A stretch of 5,280 bases of DNA. Source: Rhodoluna limnophila (lineage in GTDB: Bacteria; Actinomycetota; Actinomycetes; Actinomycetales; Microbacteriaceae). Made by a program: the position numbers and the translations under genes. The notes beneath the pieces were generated by a model. The model ran no database searches, was not told where the DNA came from, and worked only from the letters and a program-made list of their open reading frames with translations. Positions 1-5,280 of the stretch are shown here, piece after piece; the stretch's first letter is position 1, and every line of letters starts with the position of its first letter. The stretch is taken from NCBI GenBank assembly GCA_943326655.2, contig CALPUC020000077.1, forward strand, positions 1-5,280, written 5' to 3'.

Positions 1-761
1 ACCACCGGCACGTGATCGCTCGGGCCTTCGCCCTTGCGTTCGTCGCGGTGAATTGACGCTTCAGAAACCCGCGACGCAAATTCGTCGTTCCCCAGAATGA
101 AATCGATGCGCATTCCCTCGTTTTTCGGGAAGCGCAACTGCTGATAATCCCAGTAGGTGTAGCCGCTTGGCACTAGTGGGCGAACCACGTCGGTTAGCCC
201 GATTTCCTCGAATGCGGAAAATGCTTGGCGTTCCGGCTGGGAAACGTGCGTGGCACCGGCAAAATCGTTGATGTTCCATACGTCGGTATCTAGTGGCGCG
301 ATGTTGAAATCTCCCATGAGGGCCAGTGGCACTTCCGGCTCGTGATAGACCTGCTCGCCAATTCGTGAAGCCAGTGCTTCCAACCACTCCAACTTGTAGG
401 TGTAGTGAGGGTCATCCAGGGTTCGACCATTTGGAACATACAAACTCCAGAGTCGCACTCCGTTAAACGACGCGCCGATGGCTCTAGCTTCAAAAACTTC
501 TTTAAATTCAGGCATTCCAGTAAATCCGATTTCCACGTCTTCGGCTTCAATCTTCGATGCGAAGGCAACGCCGTTCCACTGGTTCAGGCCGTGAAGAACC
601 ACTTTGTATCCGGCGGCTTCGAAGGCTTCATAGGGAAATTGTTCGTTTTTGCACTTAATTTCCTGCATTGCGAGCACGTCGATGTCGTTTCGCACCAGCC
701 AGTCGATCACCCGACCAACTCGGGTTCGAATGCTGTTTACGTTCCAGGTTGCAATGCGCAT
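1..761 (-). CDS. xth: Exodeoxyribonuclease III (AP endonuclease), C-terminus cut by window edge
   Basis: Encodes a cytoplasmic Mg-dependent exonuclease III of the exonuclease-endonuclease-phosphatase fold, which cleaves DNA 5' of abasic sites and trims 3' ends during base excision repair. The frame gives 253 residues from ATG at 761 with no stop. The family is usually about 255-270 residues, so only a short C-terminal end is missing. All family signatures are present: WNVNSIRTR (metal ligand N7), MQEIKC (E34), YVPNG (Y108), GDFNIAP (D151, N153), RIDF (D220) and SDHVPV (D249, H250). These positions almost match the E. coli enzyme numbering. The start is supported because the conserved MRIATWN begins exactly at this ATG. 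The Shine-Dalgarno match is poor: a GGGA lies only 2 nt upstream. The gene is divergent from the large secreted-protein gene, across 141 bp. The family assignment is secure; the xth/exoA naming is convention. No frameshift or missing catalytic residue is seen. Confidence 0.97.
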   Translation of the reverse strand, partial: MRIATWNVNSIRTRVGRVIDWLVRNDIDVLAMQEIKCKNEQFPYEAFEAAGYKVVLHGLNQWNGVAFASKIEAEDVEIGFTGMPEFKEVFEARAIGASFNGVRLWSLYVPNGRTLDDPHYTYKLEWLEALASRIGEQVYHEPEVPLALMGDFNIAPLDTDVWNINDFAGATHVSQPERQAFSAFEEIGLTDVVRPLVPSGYTYWDYQQLRFPKNEGMRIDFILGNDEFASRVSEASIHRDERKGEGPSDHVPV

Positions 762-810
762 GATCCCAAGCCTAATTGAGTTGTTTTTGACACACTGTTT
801 CGGGCTCTGA

Positions 811-835
811 AGATTTAGAAAAGAAGTCTAAATCT
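811..835. repeat. Perfect inverted repeat, 9-bp arms with 7-bp centre (candidate operator)
   Basis: AGATTTAGA (811-819) is the exact reverse complement of TCTAAATCT (827-835), with a 7-bp AAAGAAG centre (820-826). The repeat ends 3 bp before the perfect TATAAT of the rightward promoter and covers where its -35 element must lie. The arm centres are 16 bp apart, suitable for a dimeric DNA-binding protein. It is unlikely to be an intrinsic terminator: the stem is AT-rich (2 G/C pairs of 9), no T-run follows on either strand, and it sits upstream of both genes. The repeat is seen directly; its role as an operator is inferred. Confidence 0.75.
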
Positions 836-844
836 GGCTATAAT
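815..844 (+). promoter_or_regulatory. Probable sigma70-type promoter of the giant secreted-protein gene
   Basis: TATAAT at 839-844 is a perfect -10 consensus. The best -35 at 17-18 bp spacing is weak: TTAGAA at 815-820 matches TTGACA at 3 of 6 positions and lies inside the left arm of the inverted repeat. A weak -35 combined with a perfect -10 is common for promoters controlled by a regulator, and in actinobacteria where the -10 dominates. Transcription would start near 851, leaving a leader of about 50 nt before the GTG at 903. Confidence 0.65.
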
Positions 845-865
845 GGCTAATGACGGCTAATAGCC
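836..865 (+). repeat. Three GGCTA direct repeats at 9-10 bp pitch, the last forming a GGCTA-A-TAGCC palindrome
   Basis: GGCTA occurs at 836-840, 845-849 and 855-859, and the last two copies extend to GGCTAAT. The third copy is followed by TAGCC (861-865), making an 11-bp odd palindrome. The repeats overlap the -10 box and the expected transcription start. Their spacing is about one helical turn, so a bound protein would meet them on one face of the DNA. This may be an operator or a short duplication; the sequence alone does not decide. Confidence 0.55.
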
Positions 866-890
866 AAATTCTAAAAAACTCAATCCAAAT

Positions 891-898
891 GGGAAGAG
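891..898 (+). promoter_or_regulatory. Weak purine-rich ribosome binding site before the GTG start
   Basis: GGGAAGAG ends 4 nt before GTG 903. It is purine-rich but only a partial match to the GGAGG core, and the spacing is short. It supports GTG 903 as the start because no other in-frame start exists upstream: the ATG at 843 is in frame but stops at TAA 858-860. The next in-frame ATG (978) would destroy the signal peptide. Confidence 0.5.
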
Positions 899-902
899 AC
901 AA

Positions 903-992
903 GTGTCTAAAAAATTCAGTGCCAAGTTCAGTGCCTTAGTAGCAGCTCTAGCGATCGCTCTCACCGGCCTAACCGCCATGCCAGCCAATGCC
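903..992 (+). other. Sec signal peptide of the giant protein
   Basis: Residues 1-30 show the three standard parts. The n-region is lysine-rich (SKKFSAK). The hydrophobic core is rich in Ala, Leu, Val and Ile (about residues 9-24). The polar c-region is AMPANA, with Ala at -3 and -1, which predicts signal peptidase I cleavage after residue 30. There is no lipobox cysteine, so it is not a lipoprotein, and no twin arginine, so export is through Sec. Confidence 0.92.
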
Positions 993-3900
993 ACAGTATC
1001 CACCGCCAAGCAGCCGGCCAAAACCGTGACTATTGGTAGCGACATCGACGAAAACGGCAACGGTAGGGTCGTCGTAGTTGGCGGCTGGGCATATTCCCTC
1101 CAAGGCTTCAACGACTCCTCTTTCTGGGGAACTCCGAGCGAAGCGAGCTCGATTAAGCGCACCAAGGTGTCAACCTTCGGCACCGGAACCCCGGTTACCA
1201 TCCTCGGCCAGTCTGATGATGATGCAAGCCGTGAGGTTTCAACCGTTGGCGGTACGGTCACCAAGCTTTGGCGACCGGTGTCCATGGACGTAGTTGGAAA
1301 TTCGATTTTCGTTTTGGACCTCAATTACGAAGACGAGACCTCCAAGCGTTTAATTCACATTGACCTCACCGGAACCACTGACTCAAGCGCAAACTTGACC
1401 GGTACCGTGATCGCAACCACCGACAGCGGGCTCGACTCAGGTCTCACCGGCTACGGCAACGTGAAGACCCTTGCAGCCGCTTCAGAGACCGTGCTTTACA
1501 CATCAAACTCGTCTGAAGTATTCAAGATCACCAAGACTGGCTCGACCTGGTCATCCGATAGCGGGACCTCAATTGGATCAACCATTTGGGGCCTGAAGCT
1601 GGCAAGCAACGGAGAACTCGTTGTTGCGCAAACTGATGGTTACTTCGGTGGCGCCTGGACTTTCAAGTTCTTCAACACCACAGATCTAACAACTGCAACT
1701 GCCACTGCTAGCCTGGCAGCCGACCAAAGTAACTCACTTGAACGCCGCGAGTATGATTTCGCTGTCGACCCAGCTAACAACGACATTCTTTTTGTGCAGA
1801 AGAACGGCTCTGTCATTCAGCGCATCGTTCGCACCGGAAACACTTATGGTGCTGCACAGTTCGAGGCCATGGGTGGCGCTGACCAGTACAGCGCAACTGC
1901 ACTAAATGCTTCTAGCCCAGCGACGGTAGGTGGCTTCTTCTTCTACGAGGCAACCATCACCGAGCCAACCGGCAACATTTCCATCGGCTCAAAGATGTCG
2001 TTCGGAGACTACACCTGTGCCGCAAACACACCATCTTGCTACTTCTATGCAAACGGTGAGGCCGAAGTTACCGCTGTAGCTGGCAACAAAGTCACCTTTA
2101 AACTCAGCTCAAACTTGAACGGCAGTGGCTACACCGGGGTAAAGCTACAGGTTGTAACCAACCTCGCAAACGTCAGCGGACTTACCGTTGACAACTCGGC
2201 GAATGGCCTCGGCCTTGTGGCTCTAGACCGCGGCGGCGACTACTCGTCGCAGTTCCCAGCCCGCCTGGTTACCTTTAAGGTTCGCAGCGCTCCTCTGGGT
2301 GTTTCGTCAGTAACCATTCGTGCCGGCCACAAGTCTGCAACCGCTAGTTTCAAGCAGCCTGGATTCATTAAAGACATTAGCTCGGTCAGTGCTCACCTCT
2401 TTGAAGGTGCAACCTCTGCCGCGGCACTTGCAGCTGCTACGGCGCGAACCAGCGTTCCAGCTGCTAGCTGTTCGTGGAACCCAGATGGCTCAGGCAATGG
2501 TGGCATTTACTCGGGTGGTAATAACGAGTGCTCAATTATCACCGGTCTAACCGCAGGCAAGTTCTACGCGCTCGGAATGAAGACTACGACGATTGACGGA
2601 ACCGAAGTTTGGAACCTAAGCACGAACGCGTCAGAAGTATTAGACGCAGCCTTGACCATCACTCTTCCAACTGAGCCAGATCCTGCCGACAGCAACGTTG
2701 GCCCTGGCTATGCGCACCAAGGAGCCACCTCAACCGCAGCCAGCGAGCTTATTTCGAGCGGATACAAGCGATTCAAGGCTTCGGACGGCAAGGGCGGAAA
2801 CTACATGGCTTTCCTACTTGGCGCGAACTTCAAATCGACAATCAAGGTAGTTCACATTCTTAACACGGGTACCGTTGACACCTCGTTCGGTGTCAATGGC
2901 GTTTTGGAAATGGCTAATCAGTCAACTGGATACTCAAGCGAATACGAACGTTCTCCAAAGCTGGGTTGGTATGGCGAGGGCGAATTTGTATATCTTGACC
3001 GCGACAACCAGAACAACCTCTTTAACCTGTCATTCGCAATTGGCAACGAAGTTGAGGCTTGGACCTTCACAGAGGCCGAAGCTGAAAGCGTCTGTGCTGC
3101 CGCGTTCCCTGGAGCGCTAGCCAACGCCACTTCATTCAACGAAGTTTCTCCAGTGTCAGCACCAACCGGAGTGGTCTTCCTAGAGATAAGTTGTAGCGCC
3201 TCTTACGGGGCTAACCAGAACGACTGGGACAACCGAAAGACGTTTGAGGGAGTTCCGGTCTACGCGACGGCAACCGCGAATGGCACCCTGGAGTTAGTTG
3301 CAAGCTCGATCAGCGGTGTGACTAACTACGCCGAAGCATCTGCTTACACCAACCGCTGTGTCGACACCTATTCGTCGAGAAACTCGATTCTTCCAGGTTC
3401 AGGCGATGTTTTGTTTACCGCTCTGATCAGCGAATACTCGCCTAGCGGAAGCTACTGCCAGGAGATGTCTGCAAACAAGACTGTCACGAGTCTCAAGGTT
3501 TACGCGGATGGAACCACGACCCGCGCTACCACCGGGCTTTCTGCATCCAACTACCCTTCGGTTGAAGGCTCTTGGACCACTAGCTCGGGCAAGACCTACG
3601 TTGAAATCATGCAGTCAAGCGACCGCAAACTCTACCGGCTAACCGCAGACGGCGTTGTTGACACAACCTTTGGCACCGCTGGAGCAAGAGTCATAAGCGC
3701 ACCGGCATGTGCTGGAACCTACCGCACCGCAGTTGGCGTAAGTGAAAACCAAGCTGGCGACGTATATTTCAACGCTCTTTCTTGGGCCAACCAGATGGGC
3801 GGGAGCCCCTCTGGTTCTCCGGTATTCCCGTTTGCAGTTCTCCTTGAAAAAGCCTCGGGCAACACTGCCGACCTTGGAAGCAAGTACTTAGGTGCTACCT

Positions 3901-5280
3901 TGACCTTTGGTACGAGCCCTAACATCTCAAATGCTGGATACTGGACGGAAGTTGGGAGCGCGTTGCTCACCACTACCATTTCCGGTGCGGGTGATAGCTA
4001 CATCGCTTACTACGCGGGTGCGGCTGGAATGAAGTCAATCAAGATTGACTCGTTCACCTCTGCCTTACCAGCAGGGGACGACCGCATTGAATGTCCTCCT
4101 TCGCCATTCGAAGCGGTCACAGCTCTCCCGACCATGACGACAGAAGGAACCGCAACGGTTCAGATGACCAATGGTTCGATCTTCGCCTACAACGTAAACA
4201 CTTGGGGCAATGATGTGGGTAAGGCAACCATCTTCACCCCAGGTGCCAACCCCAAGAATGGTTCATTTGAAGTTACTGAAAGCTCAAATGACATTCACGC
4301 TAACGGCTGGGCAGTAGCTCTTCCAGGTAACAAGGTTCTCGTTGGTGGTGGCCAAAATGAAAACATGCAGGCCACCCGATCAGTTGAAATCTACGACCCT
4401 GCCGCAGCTGCAGGTAGCAAGTGGACCAGGCTAACTGGCACAGCAGGGGCTACCGACCTACTTGTGAACAAGACTCGCCGCGGAGCCGTGGCTCAACTTC
4501 TTACCAACGGCAAGGTGCTGGTTTTTGGTGGCTACGACATGAACGCCTACAACGATGGAGAACTAATCACCATCGGAGGAGCGAATGCTTCTTCCGCTGT
4601 CGTCGCTTTTGCCGACGCAGGTGGCCCGTTCAGCAACATCATTCCCGCTGGCGCTGGAAAGTGGTTGCTTTTCGGAACCAGTGATCGAATCATGGCCCCA
4701 ACCGTTGCAGCTGCAGCCACCAAGATCTACACCGAGTCGACCGGAGCACTTACCGCCGGACCGGCTCTAAGTGCGGGCCGTGTCTCACCTGCGGTAGTAA
4801 ACCTTGGCGGAACAAAGACTCTAATCGCCGGTGACAACACCATGGTGATGGGTCCAAACGCACCTGTTGGCGGTCGCAACTCGTTTGACATCTACGATTC
4901 AGCGAACAACACCATCACTTCGAAGACGCTAACTTCGACAATGTCGAACAGTGCGTTCAGCGTTGGTTTCGGTGCTTTGCTGCCTTCTGGCAAGGTTCTG
5001 CTAATCCAGACCCAGATGACCATGAACCCGGCTATGTCGAAGGTTCTGAACGTTTCAGCTGGAACGATGGCAGACGGTGAACTGATGGTTAACGGTCTTC
5101 GCAACACCAAGCTATTCAACATCGGTGACAAGGTTCTTCTAGCTGGTGGACGAAACGCCATGGGCGGTGGAATGTCTGTTGCTCCTTGGCAGGTATTTAG
5201 CGAGCCTGCTGTTGTTGCCGGCGCACTTACTGTCGACGCACGCAAGGTACTCAAGGGAACCACCGGTTCCATGACGATTA
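903..5280 (+). CDS. Giant secreted multi-beta-propeller protein (delta-60 and kelch-type repeats), 3' end beyond window
   Basis: An uninterrupted frame of 1459 codons runs from GTG 903 to the window edge without a stop. The start gives a textbook signal peptide (residues 1-30, Ala-Asn-Ala cleavage site), so the product is exported. Order of regions: propeller-like strands at about 41-348 (strand starts near 54, 132, 195, 237, 293, 344); a beta-sandwich/Fn3-like part at 349-588 (ITGLTAGKFY around 546-555); a Pro-rich linker at 588-600; a second propeller at about 622-1060 with delta-60 motifs DTSFGVNGV (659) and DTTFGTAGA (920); a short PPSP linker (1065-1068); a kelch-type propeller at 1078-1433; and the start of another beta-domain. 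Ten cysteines (372, 379, 523, 543, 731, 764, 819, 852, 936, 1064) could form extracellular disulfides. I recognise no catalytic site and no specific named family for the whole protein. An adhesin, a surface-layer-associated protein or a carbohydrate/ligand-binding protein are possible roles. The C-terminus, not visible, would show whether it is wall-anchored. Confidence 0.93.
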   Translation, partial: MSKKFSAKFSALVAALAIALTGLTAMPANATVSTAKQPAKTVTIGSDIDENGNGRVVVVGGWAYSLQGFNDSSFWGTPSEASSIKRTKVSTFGTGTPVTILGQSDDDASREVSTVGGTVTKLWRPVSMDVVGNSIFVLDLNYEDETSKRLIHIDLTGTTDSSANLTGTVIATTDSGLDSGLTGYGNVKTLAAASETVLYTSNSSEVFKITKTGSTWSSDSGTSIGSTIWGLKLASNGELVVAQTDGYFGGAWTFKFFNTTDLTTATATASLAADQSNSLERREYDFAVDPANNDILFVQKNGSVIQRIVRTGNTYGAAQFEAMGGADQYSATALNASSPATVGGFFFYEATITEPTGNISIGSKMSFGDYTCAANTPSCYFYANGEAEVTAVAGNKVTFKLSSNLNGSGYTGVKLQVVTNLANVSGLTVDNSANGLGLVALDRGGDYSSQFPARLVTFKVRSAPLGVSSVTIRAGHKSATASFKQPGFIKDISSVSAHLFEGATSAAALAAATARTSVPAASCSWNPDGSGNGGIYSGGNNECSIITGLTAGKFYALGMKTTTIDGTEVWNLSTNASEVLDAALTITLPTEPDPADSNVGPGYAHQGATSTAASELISSGYKRFKASDGKGGNYMAFLLGANFKSTIKVVHILNTGTVDTSFGVNGVLEMANQSTGYSSEYERSPKLGWYGEGEFVYLDRDNQNNLFNLSFAIGNEVEAWTFTEAEAESVCAAAFPGALANATSFNEVSPVSAPTGVVFLEISCSASYGANQNDWDNRKTFEGVPVYATATANGTLELVASSISGVTNYAEASAYTNRCVDTYSSRNSILPGSGDVLFTALISEYSPSGSYCQEMSANKTVTSLKVYADGTTTRATTGLSASNYPSVEGSWTTSSGKTYVEIMQSSDRKLYRLTADGVVDTTFGTAGARVISAPACAGTYRTAVGVSENQAGDVYFNALSWANQMGGSPSGSPVFPFAVLLEKASGNTADLGSKYLGATLTFGTSPNISNAGYWTEVGSALLTTTISGAGDSYIAYYAGAAGMKSIKIDSFTSALPAGDDRIECPPSPFEAVTALPTMTTEGTATVQMTNGSIFAYNVNTWGNDVGKATIFTPGANPKNGSFEVTESSNDIHANGWAVALPGNKVLVGGGQNENMQATRSVEIYDPAAAAGSKWTRLTGTAGATDLLVNKTRRGAVAQLLTNGKVLVFGGYDMNAYNDGELITIGGANASSAVVAFADAGGPFSNIIPAGAGKWLLFGTSDRIMAPTVAAAATKIYTESTGALTAGPALSAGRVSPAVVNLGGTKTLIAGDNTMVMGPNAPVGGRNSFDIYDSANNTITSKTLTSTMSNSAFSVGFGALLPSGKVLLIQTQMTMNPAMSKVLNVSAGTMADGELMVNGLRNTKLFNIGDKVLLAGGRNAMGGGMSVAPWQVFSEPAVVAGALTVDARKVLKGTTGSMTI
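1023..1946 (+). other. N-terminal propeller-like region of the giant protein (residues about 41-348)
   Basis: Short runs of hydrophobic beta-strand following a Gly/Asn/Asp turn recur: NGRVVVVGGW (53-62), GNSIFVLDL (132-140), ETVLYTSN (195-202), NGELVVAQ (236-243), NNDILFVQK (292-300) and GGFFFYEA (343-350). Several are followed by a second strand carrying a lipid- or ligand-type phrase such as EVFKITKTG or VIQRIVRTG, as in NHL/YVTN-like propellers. The region has no cysteine. A DIDENGNG segment at 47-54 resembles a DxDxNG calcium loop but lacks the usual acidic residue at position 12. The blade number is uncertain, about six. Confidence 0.55.
1947..2666 (+). other. Beta-sandwich / Fn3-like region of the giant protein (residues about 349-588)
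   Basis: This stretch lacks the turn-plus-strand pattern of the propellers on either side and reads as one or two beta-sandwich domains. The first part (349-490) has alternating Thr/Val/Ser strands and a close cysteine pair, C372 and C379. The second part (about 491-588) ends with ITGLTAGKFYALGMKTT, resembling the L-x-x-G-x-x-Y corner and last strands of fibronectin type III modules. It also holds C523 and C543, which flank a Gly-rich loop and probably pair. A Pro/Asp-rich linker (TLPTEPDPAD) follows. The domain type is inferred from sequence pattern only. Confidence 0.45.
2766..4082 (+). other. Middle propeller with delta-60 motifs (residues about 622-1060)
   Basis: Seven strand starts of the form G-(D/N/E/K)-hydrophobic run occur at residues 632, 693, 756, 834, 896, 952 and 1030, with spacing 56-78. 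Two copies of the delta-60 repeat signature (DTxFGxxG; family DUF5122) are present. DTSFGVNGV at 659-667 follows VVHILNTG, and DTTFGTAGA at 920-928 follows KLYRLTADG, in the same relative place after strand starts 632 and 896. Cysteines 731/764 and 819/852 are each 33 residues apart. Delta-60 repeats are known from long bacterial surface and secreted proteins. The motif assignment is good; the seven-blade count is my reading. Confidence 0.6.
4134..5201 (+). other. C-terminal kelch-type propeller, seven blade motifs (residues about 1078-1433)
   Basis: The kelch/galactose-oxidase-like strand motif G-K-V-L-(V/L)-x-G-G recurs. Examples are GNKVLVGGG (K1144), NGKVLVFGGYD (K1204), AGKWLLFG (K1253), GTKTLIAG (K1305), SGKVLLIQ (K1364) and GDKVLLAGGR (K1410). 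An earlier weaker copy is NGSIFAYN (S1092). The spacings are 52, 60, 49, 52, 59 and 46 residues, typical of kelch blades. Outer-strand phrases VEIYDP (1161-1166) and FDIYDS (1328-1333) match the xxxYDP part of kelch repeats. There is no cysteine and only one histidine (about 1133), so the Tyr-Cys/His copper site of galactose oxidase is absent. A binding rather than oxidase role is likely. Confidence 0.7.
5202..5280 (+). other. Start of a further C-terminal beta-domain, cut by window edge
   Basis: After the last kelch blade the sequence passes through EPAVVAG into ALTVDARKVLKGTTGSMTI (about 1441-1459). This resembles the first strands of an Ig-like/E-set (IPT-type) domain, in which a Lys/Gly turn precedes a Thr-rich strand. 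Kelch propellers of the galactose oxidase superfamily are commonly followed by such a domain. Only 26 residues are visible, so the call is tentative. Confidence 0.35.

Larger units (their letters stand above)
762..902. other. Divergent intergenic region
   Basis: A 141-bp AT-rich spacer lies between the two divergently transcribed genes and must contain both promoters. The rightward promoter is convincing (TATAAT at 839-844). For the leftward xth gene I see only weak -10-like hexamers on the minus strand, such as TAGACT (complement of 825-830) and TAGGCT near 768-773. Neither has a good -35 at proper spacing, so I do not call that promoter. A consensus TTGACA (787-792, plus strand) stands without a good -10 at 16-18 bp: the hexamers there are AAGATT/AGATTT. 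It lies 46 bp from the perfect TATAAT, too far to pair with it. Confidence 0.8.

Noticed and set aside
61..568. Two minus-strand open frames (61-387 and 290-568) in other frames of xth
   Set aside because: Both are shadows of the xth coding sequence and show no protein-like pattern.
405..779. Plus-strand open frame of 124 codons antisense to xth
   Set aside because: It lies entirely opposite the exonuclease III frame, whose conserved motifs are all intact. Its translation has no recognisable domain.
787..792. Consensus TTGACA as the -35 of the giant gene's promoter
   Set aside because: It is 46 bp from the TATAAT box. At 16-18 bp only poor hexamers are found, so it is probably chance.
811..835. 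Inverted repeat as a rho-independent terminator
   Set aside because: The stem is AT-rich, there is no T-tract, and the position is between two divergent gene starts, where no transcript ends.
889..939. Out-of-frame ATG with a 16-codon frame overlapping the GTG start
   Set aside because: It has no ribosome binding site of its own; the purine run lies inside it. A regulatory upstream frame cannot be excluded but nothing supports it.
857..1324. Minus-strand open frame of 155 codons opposite the promoter and signal peptide region
   Set aside because: It is antisense to the giant gene's start and promoter, lacks any domain, and is explained by the codon bias of the sense frame.
4134..5201. Galactose oxidase or glyoxal oxidase activity
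   Set aside because: No cysteine and only one histidine in the domain, so the radical copper site cannot be formed.
4892..5272. Minus-strand open frame of 126 codons near the right edge
   Set aside because: It is opposite the kelch region, whose repeated motifs clearly mark the plus strand as coding.

Overview
The window looks like a piece of a bacterial chromosome, most likely from an actinobacterium. The base composition is roughly balanced. The exonuclease III N-terminus reads WNVNSIRTR...AMQEIKC, as in actinobacterial members of that family. The large gene starts with GTG and has a typical secretory leader. The moderate GC, actinobacterial-looking proteins and a large secreted beta-propeller protein would suit a small-genome freshwater Microbacteriaceae lineage such as the Luna cluster (Rhodoluna/Aquiluna). 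That placement is inference, not something the sequence proves.

Layout. Positions 1-761 (minus strand) hold nearly all of xth, encoding exodeoxyribonuclease III; only the last few C-terminal residues run off the left edge. Positions 762-902 are a 141-bp divergent intergenic region. It carries a perfect TATAAT box facing right, a perfect 9-bp inverted repeat ending 3 bp before that box, and three GGCTA repeats across and beyond it. From 903 to the right edge (5280) runs a single uninterrupted reading frame of at least 1459 codons. It is open at the 3' end and encodes a giant exported protein.

The giant protein has a clear signal peptide (residues 1-30). After it I read three successive beta-propeller-like regions: an N-terminal one (about 41-348), a middle one (about 622-1060) with two delta-60-repeat motifs, and a C-terminal kelch-type one (about 1078-1433) with seven regularly spaced strand motifs. 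A cysteine-containing beta-sandwich/Fn3-like region (about 349-588) separates the first two. A further beta-domain seems to begin at the right edge. All ten visible cysteines lie between residues 372 and 1064. I see no catalytic motif, so a binding, adhesive or cell-surface role is more likely than an enzymatic one.

The two genes are divergent and have no evident functional link: one is housekeeping DNA repair, the other a probable surface or secreted accessory protein. The most interesting parts of the window are the architecture of the giant protein and its repeat-rich promoter.
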